The translations under genes and the position numbers were made by a program. 64,000 bases of DNA from Protopterus annectens (lineage: Eukaryota; Chordata; Ceratodontiformes; Protopteridae): assembly GCF_019279795.1 (NCBI RefSeq), contig NC_056731.1, forward strand, positions 863,905,071-863,969,070, written 5' to 3'. Positions 21,071 to 33,692 of the stretch are shown here, one piece after another. The notes under the pieces are model-generated. The model saw only the letters and a program-made list of their open reading frames with translations. It did no database searches and had not been told where the DNA came from. Every line of letters begins with the position of its first letter. The first letter of the stretch is position 1.

Positions 21071-24000
21071 ATGACATCTTTAAAAGGAATTTCATTAAAC
21101 ATTAATGGACTGAATAATCCATGTAAAAGGGCAAGCCTAATAAGATACATTAATTTCCATAAGGCCAACTTAGTCTTCCTGCAAGAAACCCATCTCTTGA
21201 AAAAAGATATTGATAAACTAGCCACAAACAAATATACAGTATTGGTTAGTTCAGAGCACACTCAGAAAAAAGAGGAGTGGCTATTTTATGGAATAAAAGT
21301 ATGCCCATTCCTAAAACCATTAAGTCTTATCAGGATGACAAAGGAATGTTTTGTATGGTTACAATACAAATTAATGGGAAGACTTACACTTTAAATAATG
21401 TATATTGGATACCTGGAATTGGTATTAATACAATGAAACATCATCTTGATAAGATCATATCATTCTCTATAGGAGATATTATTTTAGCTGGTGACTTTAA
21501 TTGTATACTACATGAAAGTGATACTACCACTATAGGAAAAGAAGAATTACATCTAATGCAAAACATTTAAATGATTTTGCTAATTCTTATCATTTGAATG
21601 ATATTAATAATCAGATAGATTCAAAATCATTACCATACACCTTTTTTCTAACAGATACAAAACTTATTCAAAAATAGATAGGGTATTTATTTCTAACCAG
21701 ATGGTAACAGATTTAATTAATTCCAAAATCATTTCATGTCCTATATCTGATCATAATTCAATTGTTTTTGAATTCATGATAAAAATACTCATAATGTTCA
21801 GATCAAAAGGATACCAGCATACTTAACTCAACTAAAAGACTATAAAGAATATATACTTTCAGAAGTAAAACATTTTTTAGACATAAATAATACTCCTGAA
21901 GTCTCCATTGTCTATGTTTGGGATGCCTTAAAATCATATCTATATGGGCAAAGTATCAGATGGTATAATAATAAAAGGAAATCTTGGGATAAGGAATTGT
22001 TAGATATTAAAAGTATATTAGACTCTTATAAACATAATAATAAAGAAAATATTATGGACAAGAAAGTCATTGAAGAAATAAACAAACTAAATGAGAAATA
22101 CAAAGAAATTTTAACTCATAAAGTTAAAATAACTTTAGAGAAATACAAGTTTTTGTCTTATTCAATAAGCCCCAAATACTTACATAGACCTAAAAATAAA
22201 ACAAAAAGGTTGAATAAACAAAACCATATCAAAGAAATCTTTTCTCTAAGGAAAAAGAAGAATGTTTCTAGTATACCAGAAATACTAGATGACTTTAGAA
22301 ATCACTTTCACAAAATTAACCATAATAACATTAACATGGAACCTAAAGATAAAATAAAGGAGTTTATAACCACAAACATGAAAAAAAGCTTAATAAACAA
22401 CAGATTAAACTATTGGACAAAAGTATTTCATATACAGAGGTTATTACACAAATAAATAAGCTTAAATCAAACAAAGCACCGGGTAATGATGGTATTATAC
22501 CAGAGATATATAAAATACTTTCTAAAAGTACATATTCATTAATACATAAGGTTTTTATTTTGGCCCAAACTGAGTTAATAACCCCCCCCCCCATCTTGGC
22601 AATATACATTTATTTCGCCAATTTTAAAACCTAATAAAGATCCAACTAGATGTACTTCATATCGGCCCATCTCATTACTTAATGTTGATTATAAAATGTT
22701 TATGAGTATTTTGCTGATAGACTGAAGACAATCATCCCCGGCATTATAGATATAGATCAGACAGGCTTCATTGTAAATAGAAATGCTTTTGATAATATAA
22801 GAAGAACTTTAACATTAATTGATTTTGCAAATAGGAAAAAGAAAGATTTAACACTTATTAGTCTTGATATAAGTTCAGCATTTGATTCAGTAAGTTGGGA
22901 CTATCTGTTTACCTTACTGAAGTGCACAAACTTCTCAGATGCATTTGTAAATCTAATTGAGCATTTATACAAAGGAACATTGGCTTATATTAAGGTAGGA
23001 ACATATGTTTCACAAAAAATACTCATTTTTAAAGGTACAAAACAAGGATGTCCACTTTCTCCACTATTATTCACTTTAGTAATGGAGCCTTGGGCTAATT
23101 TGATCAGAAACAGTACTGACATAGAGGGTTTTGAAATAGATGAAAATACAACATCCAAAATTCAACTTTTGCAGATGATGTTCTAATTACATCAGCAGGA
23201 TCTAATTCTTCTATGCAGTCTCTATTTGATAAAATGATGAATTTTAAAAGTATTTCTGGTTTAATATTCAATGAAGAAAAACTAAAATACTACCTATATA
23301 TACACGAAAAGATATTCTCATTAGTGATTTTACTAAATATGTACCCAATTCAGGTCAGATAACTTATTTAGGTATAATACTATCTAAAGATATTAAATCT
23401 ATTATATATAATAATTATAATGCCTGTTTTCTTAATATACAAAATCTTTTTAATACCTGGAATAATATGTTTTTTACTATGGAGGAGAGACTTACAATTA
23501 TTAAAATGATAATATTCCCCAAGATTTTATACTTAATACAATCAATAATACTTCCACCTACAAAAATAATTATCAAGAAACTGAATACACTAATGTTAAA
23601 TTTCCTATGGGCACCTAATAGACCTAGGATTCCATTAAAGAAACATACTAATAGCTGGTCTCAAGGGGGTATTTCTTTTCCAGACTTTAATTTATATACC
23701 ATCTCTTCTATTGTAAAAGTTATTACTTTATTAATAGATCAGTCATATGTCGCAAAATGGAAAGATTATTGGGAGCTAATTAGTATGCACTTCATGAAAA
23801 TCTCCTTAACACATAGAAATATGATTGTAAATAACTCCATGTTATGGTTACTAAAGGAATTTTGTACTTCACCTATTACACCTAAACATATGGTTTGTTA
23901 CCCATTAAATATTATTATTAGCTATCGTAACTTTATATTCATGCACCCTAAATATAGGGAATGGAATTTTATTATATTCCTATAATGTATACTCAGGGTA

Positions 24001-24906
24001 TGCTTTTGTCATCTACTTCTGAAGGAACTCATTTAGCTATAGATAATGATCTAAAGTACTGGTATCAGTTGATATCTGATAATAAAGTTAAAATCTAGAT
24101 TTCTTAAAACAAGAATTTGATCTAAGAGAAACTTGCTGGTTAGAGGTTCAGACCTTTAGACAACATCTCATTAATAAAATAGATCTAATGTCTATAACAG
24201 TTAAAGAATCTATTCCAACACTGATTGATTACTTGATATTAAATTTACAACATATAGTTTCTGATAAAGGTAAACTTTCATACATACATAAAATTATCAG
24301 ACAAGAAACTTTTTACAGTGTAGATACATACTGGAATTATTTCACTTCTATTAATGGGGACCCACCAAATCAACAAGATAAACAATATATATTGGAATCT
24401 GCCTATAGAACTACGTCTTCCATTGTCTGGAGACTTTATACATGGAAATTTTTACATAGATCTTTTTATACACCTTTGATGATAAATAAAATAAATAATA
24501 AAGATAATCTATGTAATAGATGTAATGTAGAAATTAATGCTGACTGGGCTCATATGTTTTATGACTGTATAAAATTGAAAGAATACTGGAAGTCAATTAA
24601 TGAATTTTGCAGGCTCTTTTTACAGATAATTTCATTATTTCTAAATCTCTTATATTATTCAACACACCTGTACCTCAAAGTGTTAAAAAGGTTAAGCTTC
24701 CCTTGTTATGGTCTATTCTAGCAGTGGCTAGGAAAATAATAACCAGAAATTGGATTTCAGATACACCTCCTTCGTTCAATGAATTTAAAAATGTTATGAA
24801 TATAGTGTGCCATATGGAAATAAACACAATTAGGTCAAGAACAACTAGAAAAACATCTTATTATATTGTATGGAATAATTTACAAAATTTGTTAAAAAAA
24901 TCCTAA
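21071..24906 (+). pseudogene. L1 ORF2p (endonuclease, RT, C-terminal zinc knuckle), several frameshifts
   Basis: The endonuclease opens with SLNINGLNNPCKRASLI and VFLQETHL (the metal-binding Glu) and continues to LAGDFNCILHESD. The reverse transcriptase follows with NKAPGNDGIIPEIYK, SYRPISLLNVDYKMF, LDISSAFDSVSWDYL, KGTKQGCPLSPLLF and FADDVLITS (catalytic Asp pair, reached after a frame change near 23170). The C-terminus has CNRCNVEINADWAHMFYDC, the Cys/His knuckle typical of L1 ORF2p. Together these would nick the target at an A/T-rich site and reverse-transcribe the L1 RNA. About half a dozen frame changes or stops split the ~1,275-codon span. No activity is expected. Confidence 0.85.
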
Positions 24907-25058
24907 TTTCAATAGCATGGTATTTTAGTTTAATTAATTGATCTGATTGTAGTGGATGTCTTTGTAAATACTTTAGTTGTTTTGTTGAATGTTATAATCA
25001 TATCTATTTTTAATTACTTGTATAAAATTGTTATGATATTTCTCTTGTATGTTAAAAC

Positions 25059-25091
25059 AATAAACCTGTTTTGAAAAAAAAAAAAAAAAAA
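25059..25091 (+). terminator. L1 polyadenylation signal and A tail
   Basis: AATAAA at 25059-25064 is followed about 10 bp later by a run of some 18 A, which ends at the downstream TSD. Confidence 0.85.
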
Positions 25092-25110
25092 AGAAGTTAC
25101 AGTAATATAA

Positions 25111-25875
25111 TAGATATTACCACATATAAAATAATCACCTGTATGAAGATTACATACAAAATGAAAAAGTATACAAATAAAGAAATGTTAAGTAAACATA
25201 AAATACGTTAAACATATTAGCCGTCTCACCCCTTCCATGCTAAACATATATTTATTTTGGTCAATATATTCTTATTGTTCCATGGCTTATTGTAAAGAAT
25301 GCCTCCAAATAAACTGCAAACAATTCCTTAATATTTTGTTCACAAATTTCACTGCTGCATATGAAATATTGCCACAAAATTCAAAAACAATTGAAACCAT
25401 GCTTAAGGCCAAACAAAAACAATTGTGCTGGTGCAAAATTCAGGAAAACCCTTTCCTTTTTACAGTATAAGAAAACATGTTTAGTAGTTTCTTAATATGA
25501 ACTGTTCTTTCTGAAACCCTTCATTTCTCTCTTGACATATAACTCATATAATGCCAAATGAAATCCCCCACTGAAAATAGATTGTATTTTTTTTTTCTTT
25601 CCTCAAAGGCCTAACAAGAGCAGGGGAGTTTAACTTTATTAGCCAATGAAACCATTAATGCTCAGTATATGCAGAAACTATAAAAGAAAGGAATATATGC
25701 ATATTTAGAAATACAAATAAAAACAAGTATATATTGAAACAACAGCAGTGCACCGTACTGAAAAATGCTGGGCAACTTTCCCAGTGCCTTGTCAAAATGT
25801 ACTTATTTGTGTATAAAGACACTTTGGACTTCCCTGAAAAATAGGCCACAAGCCTACTGGACCTAATCCAGTTTG
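25111..25875. other. Unassigned AT-rich sequence
   Basis: No gene or repeat was recognised with confidence. The last ~70 bp, ending at the TGAA repeats, look like a LINE 3' end (see the next entry). Confidence 0.4.
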
Positions 25876-25930
25876 GATGAATGAATGAATGAATGAATGA
25901 ATGAATGAATGAATGAATGAATGAATGAAT
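25876..25930. repeat. (TGAA)n microsatellite, possible LINE 3' tail
   Basis: About 13 TGAA units follow ...GGCCACAAGCCTACTGGACC. L2- and CR1-type LINEs often end in short microsatellite-like tails, so this may mark a truncated LINE end. The upstream match is too short to be sure. Confidence 0.7.
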
Positions 25931-26236
25931 AAGACAGAGACATGGATACATGCATACAAGCAGACATACACAAATAAATAAATAGCACTAAACTGCTTCA
26001 CATATTAACCTTTTAAATCTTAAGTGCTGCACATATTCAATAACAAATAATTCTTAATAAATAAAAGACAGCAAAAAGTTTGCATCAGGGATTTTTGTAC
26101 TTTAATGCTGAAAGGCCGGACACAGTTTTACCCTCAACACAAATAAGAGGACTTTTCAGAGGAACTCAACTGTGATTAGACACTTCATAAATTGCAAAGC
26201 ACTAGACTACACTATGTCAAGTACAACACATTCTAC

Positions 26237-26511
26237 CGTAGCTCTCAACCAATCAGAGACAAATCTCTGCAGAATCAGGGACAAATCCAGAAATAATCAG
26301 GAACACTTTTAAAATATTAATTTTATTAACTTGAAGCATCAACAGAATAAGAAAATGTGAATTAATATACATATCCTGAAGTAAATAACTATGTAACTCT
26401 TAATTACTGTCATTATGTATTAAGTATAATTCACCACCTTTTGTCCAAAGGAGGGATTAAGAGGGACAGAGCTAAAATTTGAGTCAAAATCAAGGATAGT
26501 TGAGAGGTATG
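26237..26511. mobile_element. hAT-like MITE, 275 bp, with 8-bp TSD
   Basis: The ends are CGTAGCTCTCAAC and, inverted, CATACCTCTCAAC. The flanks CATTCTAC (26229-26236) and CATTCCAC (26512-26519) form an 8-bp TSD with one mismatch, which is the hAT hallmark. There is no coding capacity, so it would depend on a transposase encoded elsewhere. The same ends occur at 61151-61455. Confidence 0.75.
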
Positions 26512-26519
26512 CATTCCAC

Positions 26520-27229
26520 AAATAAGTACATTTGCAATAAGTGAAATCAAAACACCTTTACAACTTTATTAAGTTTACTACAATTTAATAAATTCAAAGC
26601 ATGCATCCTACTTTCAGTTGTATACTGGAAGTGAAAACTTCAGGGAAATGAACAAGGAACACTTTACGACAGACTGACTGTTACAGTGCGTAAATAGCAT
26701 TTGTGAGCAGTTGCCTTCCTTCTCAGAGAAAATAAAGGCCATTTATAGATCTGCACTCTCATTAGAAGAAGTAAAGAGTTAGGATATAGCACTGGTTACT
26801 AGCTAGCTTTTATGAAGTCACAACAGATCGTAAGCATTAAGCATGTACAATACAAGTCTGCAGGTAATTACTTCATACAGAATGATGGCTTTTGCTCAAC
26901 GGTGAAAGCAGCACTTGCTTTTGCACTGGAGTTCATTAAAATATAACTTCAGAGGTAAAAATACAGGTACTTTGCTTGGGATACTACATCCATAGTTATG
27001 AAATGAACACACAATGTTCAGGGTATGAGTGCAACAAACAAGTTATTAGTGGCATTAATTAACATTGTCCTAATGCAGGAAGTTATGTCATACTAAATCA
27101 TGCAAAAATTATCAAACTGAAATATTTTCCATTTAGCCTTGTAAAGTTATCTGTCATTAAATTGTACATGCAGAATTCAAGTTATTTATCATTAACTTTC
27201 ATATGCAGAATTTTGCTGTCAACTTGTTG
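26520..27229. other. Unassigned sequence
   Basis: No coding or repeat structure was recognised. Confidence 0.4.
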
Positions 27230-27512
27230 TTTTCTTTCGGCTTTTCCTGGTTAGGGTTCGCCACAGCGGAACTCCGGTTCGCTAGTGATTGGCAGTAGAT
27301 TTTGACGAACACCAAGGTGCCAGCACAACATCCAACCTTCAACGAAGGCACTCTCATTTACGCATGTCTTTCGAATGCTCACCCAACCGCGGGGAGGACA
27401 TGCAGACTCCACACAGAAGACACTCCCCGCATTCCAGCCGAAAATCGAATGGGAGAACCTCTTGCTGTGAGGCAACAATGTACCGCTGCACCCATGGCCG
27501 GCCTTAGGCATA
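27230..27512 (-). mobile_element. tRNA-derived SINE, minus strand
   Basis: Reading the minus strand, the head is GTGCAGCGGTACATTGTTGC followed by CTCACAGCAAGAGGTTCTCCC, a degenerate tRNA-like A/B box region. The body is AGTCTGCATGTCCTCCCCGC. The tail is CCGCTGTGGCGAACCCTAAC and GGAAAAGCCGAAAG. That head-body-tail combination is a well-known type of vertebrate SINE. The composition is more GC-rich than the surroundings. ORFs across it are not genes. Confidence 0.8.
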
Positions 27513-27987
27513 GGCGAAAACTGCAACACGCCTGAGGCGCCCGCGCCAGCCAACCCTCATAAGCGCAATCTTCTTTAACATTTGAAATTTCTGTTCTTCT
27601 TCACTTCCCCACTTCAGTTGCATCTATGTGATCAGTCAGTGGCTAAAGCATCCAATCCATGATGCTTTCATACCACTGACGTCCCCTCTATACTGCTCAA
27701 TGGATATCTGATCCTGATTCTCTTGACCACAGGTCGACAAAAAAAAACTTTTTTTAATTTTTTTGGTGTGTGCTTGCCTTAGCAAAAAGCATTATATAAT
27801 TATGAAATTATTTCTCATTTCACGTTTTAGCGTTGAAGAAGTGAAACATCTGGCAGCAGCAGGTTCTGGCTGTTTATTTTTTTTTTTTTTTTTTCAGTTC
27901 TTTTTCTTCTGGCAAGACTCTCGAGGTGTGCAGCAGCCTAGCCCTCTCAACATCTGAAAATAATAAAAATATTTAAAATATATCCTA
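27513..27987. other. Unclassified repeat-like sequence
   Basis: It begins with GGCATAGGCGAAAACTGC...CCTGAGGCGCCCGCGCC, which looks like a dispersed repeat terminus. Homopolymer T runs follow at 27729-27762 and 27877-27896. No gene was recognised. Confidence 0.35.
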
Positions 27988-28055
27988 TTTGTCCGCCATC
28001 ATTTTAGGCTTTATCCAGATTCTTGCACTAAGAGGTTCAGAGGTGTGTTCTACAT
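27988..28055. mobile_element. 3' end fragment of the hAT-like MITE family
   Basis: ATTTTAGGCTTTATCCAGAT followed by CTAAGAGGTTCAGAGGTGTG matches the 3' end seen in the complete copy at 61151-61455. Confidence 0.55.
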
Positions 28056-30144
28056 TTTTGAGATGGAAGGTTGAGAGCTATGTAAACAAATACATAAATC
28101 ACCTTTCTAATAACATTTTAAAAAGTTAAGAAAAATCGATTAAAAAAAAACGATCAACAATATTTTTCTTAGAATTTTTCTAAGATTCCTTTAGTGGGTA
28201 AGAAGAATGTAACTCTTGAATCGATTGTGAAAACCAATATATTCCATCTGTATTTTATTGTTTCGTTGCCCATGCTTTAGTTTAATATAAGAATCAAACA
28301 CTCTAAGTGTTATTAATATTAGCTAACATTTTTGCTTAAAGACATCAAGCAAAGACATTATCAAGTGTATAAGGTCACTGAGTTACTAGGTACTGAGCCA
28401 GACAGCGAAAGGTTAATAGACAGTCCACTGTGCCTTTCCTTTCCACCTCTGTCACAGTCAGAAATCTCCCGCCTAAAAGGAACCAATACCTTTATGCTTA
28501 ACAGGGTCTGGAAAATCTGTTTAAATTTAATTTATTCAAAATGCTGTTGTGTGCTGCTGTAAGGTATAAGAAGAAGATGTCAGTCGTCGTCAGTAATTTT
28601 AGTCTCTCACTGAACTGCGATTTTAATACTCCCCCATTTTTTTTTGCCCCCATTCTAAAGCAAGAAGTTGAGTTGCTTGCAAGTGAGCCTGCTCAGACTA
28701 ATCTAGGTGGGACTGCAATACCTGATATTGTCTGTACACATGGGTATCATTCAGGTCTACAGGAGGATGTTTAAATGAGATGCATGTTGAGATTTTATGG
28801 TTTAATTTCAAACGCTGCTAGGTAAGCTGCTGACTGCAATGGGTAGTTCCTATGTGTTGTATTCTAGGGAGATGCTGTGTTTGTTTTACTAGTTTTAGTA
28901 CATTGTCCGAAGGAGACACTTTTCATTTAAAAGCACTTCCAAAGAGTGGTCAATTCAGGAAAATTTAATTTTATGTTGCTGACACTGTTTAACATTTATA
29001 GCATATTCTAATTTTGATCCTGGATTTGTTGTGGTGATAACTGTATTTCTAATGATGGAGGCATGGTTTTGTCTTCAAAGTATTTGACTTATTTATTGGA
29101 CATAATCTAGACAGCAATTGGAATGGCTAGGCTTACTACAGTTTTGGTCTAGGGGCTAACAATGCATGTGGGTGGCAGGTCTATTTATGAATGAGGTGTG
29201 TGAAGGAAAGATATTGATATTTTTCTACCATTTACCCAGGACTTTGTTTTCCTACTTTTGCAAATATCCAATGAAAGGCAAACTATTATATTTTACTGTA
29301 AGAGCCTTTGCATTAATACCTGTACTGCTGCAGTTTCAGTTTTTTGGTCTCCAGTGTAAGTTACAAATGTTTAGTAGACCTGACATGGGCAAGAACTGAA
29401 TAAATGGAACATGAAAGGTGATCTCAGGTTATCAGAGATGCAACATCACACAGTCTGTTACAACTTTTGCACAGAGTGGTGTCACCACCACATGGTCAGG
29501 TTGCTATTTGTCTCTACCAGGTTTGTAGAGCTACTCTGCAAAATAACATAAGAAGATGACTGCTGTAACCGGGAGGAGGGTGGGAGTTCACTAAGCATTG
29601 TGCTGCTTTCTGTGGTCTGTTTGGGGTCCTGAGAATGTCTGGATTTGTTCTGTTTTACCATTGTAAACCTGGAGCAGGGGAGGTTGCTATATATTTTGTT
29701 AGGGTGGTGAGAATGTCTGGATTTGTTTTGACCAGTTTCCTCTGGCTGTAAAATTTGCAAAATGATGTAGTGAGGCAGAACCAAGCAATCAGCTCAGCTT
29801 TGATCGATGAAACTTATTGAATATTCCCAGCCTGCATTCTCAGTGATGTAATTTTACTGAAATAGAAGAGTTGTGTGAGTTTTGTGGAAATTACTACATA
29901 ATTTGACCAGTTTAAGCTATGTAACTAGGTGACCAATCCCACAGTGCTCAGTGACTGCATCATGCTACTATAGCCATTTGCAACCAGCCTGTATCTGGTG
30001 TCAGTATTTCCACAGAATTTCCAGATTGTTGCCTTATTTTTGTCTGTTTTCAAAAAATTATGGTTTTGTGGCAAATCATTAAAGACTGAAGATTGAAAAT
30101 GACAGGCATCAGTTTCAGTGTCCATGCCCTTTAGAAAAGTCACG

Positions 30145-30275
30145 TCAATGCAAAACCTGTTACTCTAACAGCTTTCTAAGTTTAAGAGCAGTATGAAAAA
30201 AATTGTCCCATTTTAGGGCCTTTGTCCCACTTTTTGTATGGGTTTATCCAGATTTGTTGCTCTAAGAGGTTGAGA
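30145..30275. mobile_element. 3' half of a hAT-like MITE
   Basis: AAACCTGTTACTCTAACAGC, then TCCATTTTAGGGCCTTTGTCC-like sequence, then TTATCCAGATTTGTTGCTC and AAGAGGTTGAGATGTAT. The order matches the unit repeated at 7.4-8.0 kb and the complete copy at 61.2 kb. Confidence 0.55.
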
Positions 30276-30397
30276 TGTATCGCCAGTGTGTATGTACATA
30301 TGTTGTTGGAGAAAGCAGTTCTTTCCATCAAAGGTTAAGTTCATTTCAATACAATTGCATTAGATAAGAAAGGCAGTGGTTTACAAATAGATGGTGT

Positions 30398-30470
30398 ATT
30401 TTCATTAAGTCATTACCATTCCTTTCATTGCTAGTTTTTTCATTAAGTCATTACCATTCCTTTCATTGCT
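30398..30470. repeat. Tandem duplication, ~35 bp, two copies
   Basis: TTCATTAAGTCATTACCATT followed by CCTTTCATTGCTAG occurs twice in direct succession, with no obvious mismatch. Confidence 0.85.
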
Positions 30471-32564
30471 AGCTTTAAATGTCATTTTGTGGCTGTGAGG
30501 TCAGTTTAATTATAAATTGTGTGAAATCACAGCTTTGTAATGCAGTGATGCATATTAGCAGAAGCAGTGTTTATGTACTTTGATGTAACTGTGTAAATCA
30601 TACAAATGGAAGTTTAGCATGATAGACAACAATAGTTATGCATTATACTGAAGTACCACAGCCTGTCTTTGGAATAATCAAAATCTGGAGTGATATACTT
30701 TGGTAGCAGTTTTATCTGTCTTGTTTGTAATGTGATATTTCCGGCTGTTAAGATGGCTTTCCATTTTTAGTTTTAACTTTATGCGATAACTAAGAATTGT
30801 GATCCTGTCTTTGCCATTTCCTACTCATGTTTGGCTTAACTAGGTACTCGGTTGTATCGTGCTTTCTTTTATGCAAGAATAGCCATGTGGTGATCTTGGT
30901 TCTATTTTAAGGATAGGAGGCCTGGCTCACTGGTTTAGCTTGCAGTTCAATACAGCTCACCTCCACATATGTGCTTTTTTTGGGGGGGGGGGCAAAGGAA
31001 CTGAAATTGAATTATGTATTAACGTTATGTATACTTAACAGCACTAGAAGCACTAACTCAGTTTTTAAATATGTTGTAAAGCTGACTGCATGGAGTAAGC
31101 CACTATAGCTGCTAAATTTCAGTGAATTGCATGATAGAGTACTTGAGCTGATGTCCTTCCATTGGTGCAGGTTGAAAGGTGATCTTATGTCAAATTTGTA
31201 ACAGAGATAGATGATAAATAGGGCTGAATCTTAAGTATAAAGAAATGTATTTTAATCACTCTGATCACATAAACATCAATGCACCTTGTAAAAGCAATGC
31301 AGTTACTGTCTGTCATGACTGTATATGACATCTTGAAAGAGCAATAGATCTAGTAGGTTTATTAATGAGAATTCAGCCTTCACTTGTAGTTTAACTACAT
31401 TACAAGGTATCTTTTGTATAGTATATGAAACAGGGGTCACTGATTTTTCATGCATTTAAAAATTGAAAGAAATAACTTGAGTGGCTTTTGTGGGAGTGAC
31501 CTGCATGTGGCTCAAATAGGGGTGTTCCTTGAGTATGATGTGGCACCATTTCAGCTAAGGCCGGCCCTGGCCTGCACCACCGTGGTTTGCTGTCGACTAG
31601 TTATAAATATTTCTGGCTCTGGTCTGTTATATAACAAGCTAATAACAAGGTTACTTGAGAGACTGTGTTAGTCGTGCTTATTCAGAATTCTTATCCTTAA
31701 ATCAGTCTGAGCATTATAGTATCATCCCACTGGAATTTATAGTCTAATTAAAAACTGTCTGAGATATTACTTCTGTCATATAATCAGAAATTGCAAACAA
31801 TATTTTTAGCATTAGAGATCAGCAATGTTTGCAAATATATTGCAGAGTTTGTGTTATGAAATTTCATAGGTACAAATTCATAAATGATATACCTTAGATA
31901 AGTCATTATAAATTAGCTATACTATTATAATAAGGGAATTAAATTCAGTTTTAGGAGAGTGAGAGAGTGAAATGGTTTGCATAATTGGGAAGAAGCGAAG
32001 GTGGTGTTGATCAGCATTCTGATGAAAAGAAGCAGATAACTACATTTTCTTGGATAATAAAGAAAGTAAGATGGACCCATTCCTGGAGACGAGTCCTAGG
32101 GTGTCAGGGGACATCTTGCAGAGATCTGACCTCTTATGAACTGAGCATCTGACCTCTTTTGAGCTGAGCAGGTATTAAGCTATAAATAAAAGGCACTAAG
32201 AAAATACAGTACATTAACCATTATTTGTTAATGACATGATCCTGCAAGTTAAATTAAAACACCCCCAGACTAGAAGAAATAAACAATTCTAGTGGAAAAT
32301 GCAAGCAACAGGGGGAACAAATGTTACAAATAGAATAGCTGTAAGCATACAAACTGCAGAAAGAATGTAAACTCAAGTGTAACTTGATGTTATTGGCAGA
32401 CTTACTGAGTGTGGGATAAATCATTGTAATATCTGAAAAAACAGTCATAGACAAATGTACAGGAAAGAAGAAATAGGTAACATGGAGCAGTTTATGCAAG
32501 AAACATTTTAATTCTGCAAGTACAGCTCAAGTTAAGGCATTAACAGTAAAGCACAACCATATGT

Positions 32565-32718
<154 letters not shown>

Positions 32719-33586
32719 CCACAAATCTGCTTATTCTATCCAGTGCTGCAAACCAGTCAGTTGTAAAGATCATGGCAAAGCTTGATAAGCAGCTTTTACA
32801 GAATCTCTCTCTCACTAGTCTTACTGTGGTAAGCATAAACCCAACCTGTTAATTGAAACTAAGTGCCTGTGAAAACACTAAAACTACACAGACACTGACT
32901 TTATAGAAAGCTGAGTGGACTTAACTGCGGCAAAAAAAGATCATATCTTGGCTCTATCTGCACTGTGCCACTTTGACAAGCACAGATATGACTGATTTCA
33001 TAGACGTGGAACATTTCATCAGAGCTGGGAAGAAATCACAGAAAAGAAGCAGTAGAGGGAATGCTGCCAATGTATTTTAAATTGATTAAAATTCACAGAG
33101 AACTTGAAAATACCAACAAATTATGGATTAGTGCAGACTAGAGGTCAGGACTAAATGACTTTACGTGCTTTACTGCAGGAGTTGTTGCTCAATATGGAGG
33201 AAGAGCAGAGGAATATGTTGTGGAATTAAATATATTTAGGAACATTTTATTCATTATACTTTTTTTGCAATTTTCAAAAACATAAATATACTATTTTAAC
33301 AGTACTATTACAGATCACATATAAACTACATATATAGCTTAGTTTACAATCTGCAAGTGCAATTAAAATGGTTATAATAATTTATAGATGAAGCATACTG
33401 TTCTCATGAGTCAAAGGAACTTGTTTCGTCAAATATGCTCTTCCAGACCACATTGCAGCAAAGATTTCCTGCTGAGTATGCTCACAAAGGAATCAATATG
33501 TTAAGTCTAATGAGCTAGCTACAGTGATTTGCATGTTATGTGGTACATATTTCTTCCATATACTTCATCTGGAATGTACATCTCAT

Positions 33587-33692
33587 AGGTTCATAGGTTC
33601 ATACTAGGCTATTTGCCCTAGGGCATTTATAAGCCTAGCCAGAATGTGTTTGGCTTTAGCCACCCATTTTAAATTAATTTTGCTATGGAGAC
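33587..33692 (-). mobile_element. Short CR1 LINE 3' end, minus strand
   Basis: Reading the minus strand: CATAGCAAAATTAATTTAAA, then ATGGGTGGCTAAAGCC, GGCTAGGCTTATAAATGCCC, TAGCCTAGTATGAACC and TATGAACCTATGAG. This matches the last ~105 bp of the CR1 at 2.5-6.6 kb nearly base for base, so it is a strongly truncated recent insertion. Confidence 0.85.

Larger units (their letters stand above)
17421..25091 (+). mobile_element. Full-length L1-clade LINE with TSD and poly(A)
   Basis: Boundaries are set by a 19-bp TSD (17402-17420 and 25092-25110). The order is a ~227-bp 5' UTR, ORF1 (17648-18538), a very long spacer (18539-21070), ORF2 (21071-24906), a short 3' UTR, AATAAA at 25059 and an A tract to 25091. 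This is the L1 layout except for the 2.5-kb spacer, which probably contains a later insertion (see the findings). ORF1 has one stop and ORF2 several frame changes, so the copy is inactive but not ancient. The element is strongly A-rich on the sense strand, as L1s are. Confidence 0.85.
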
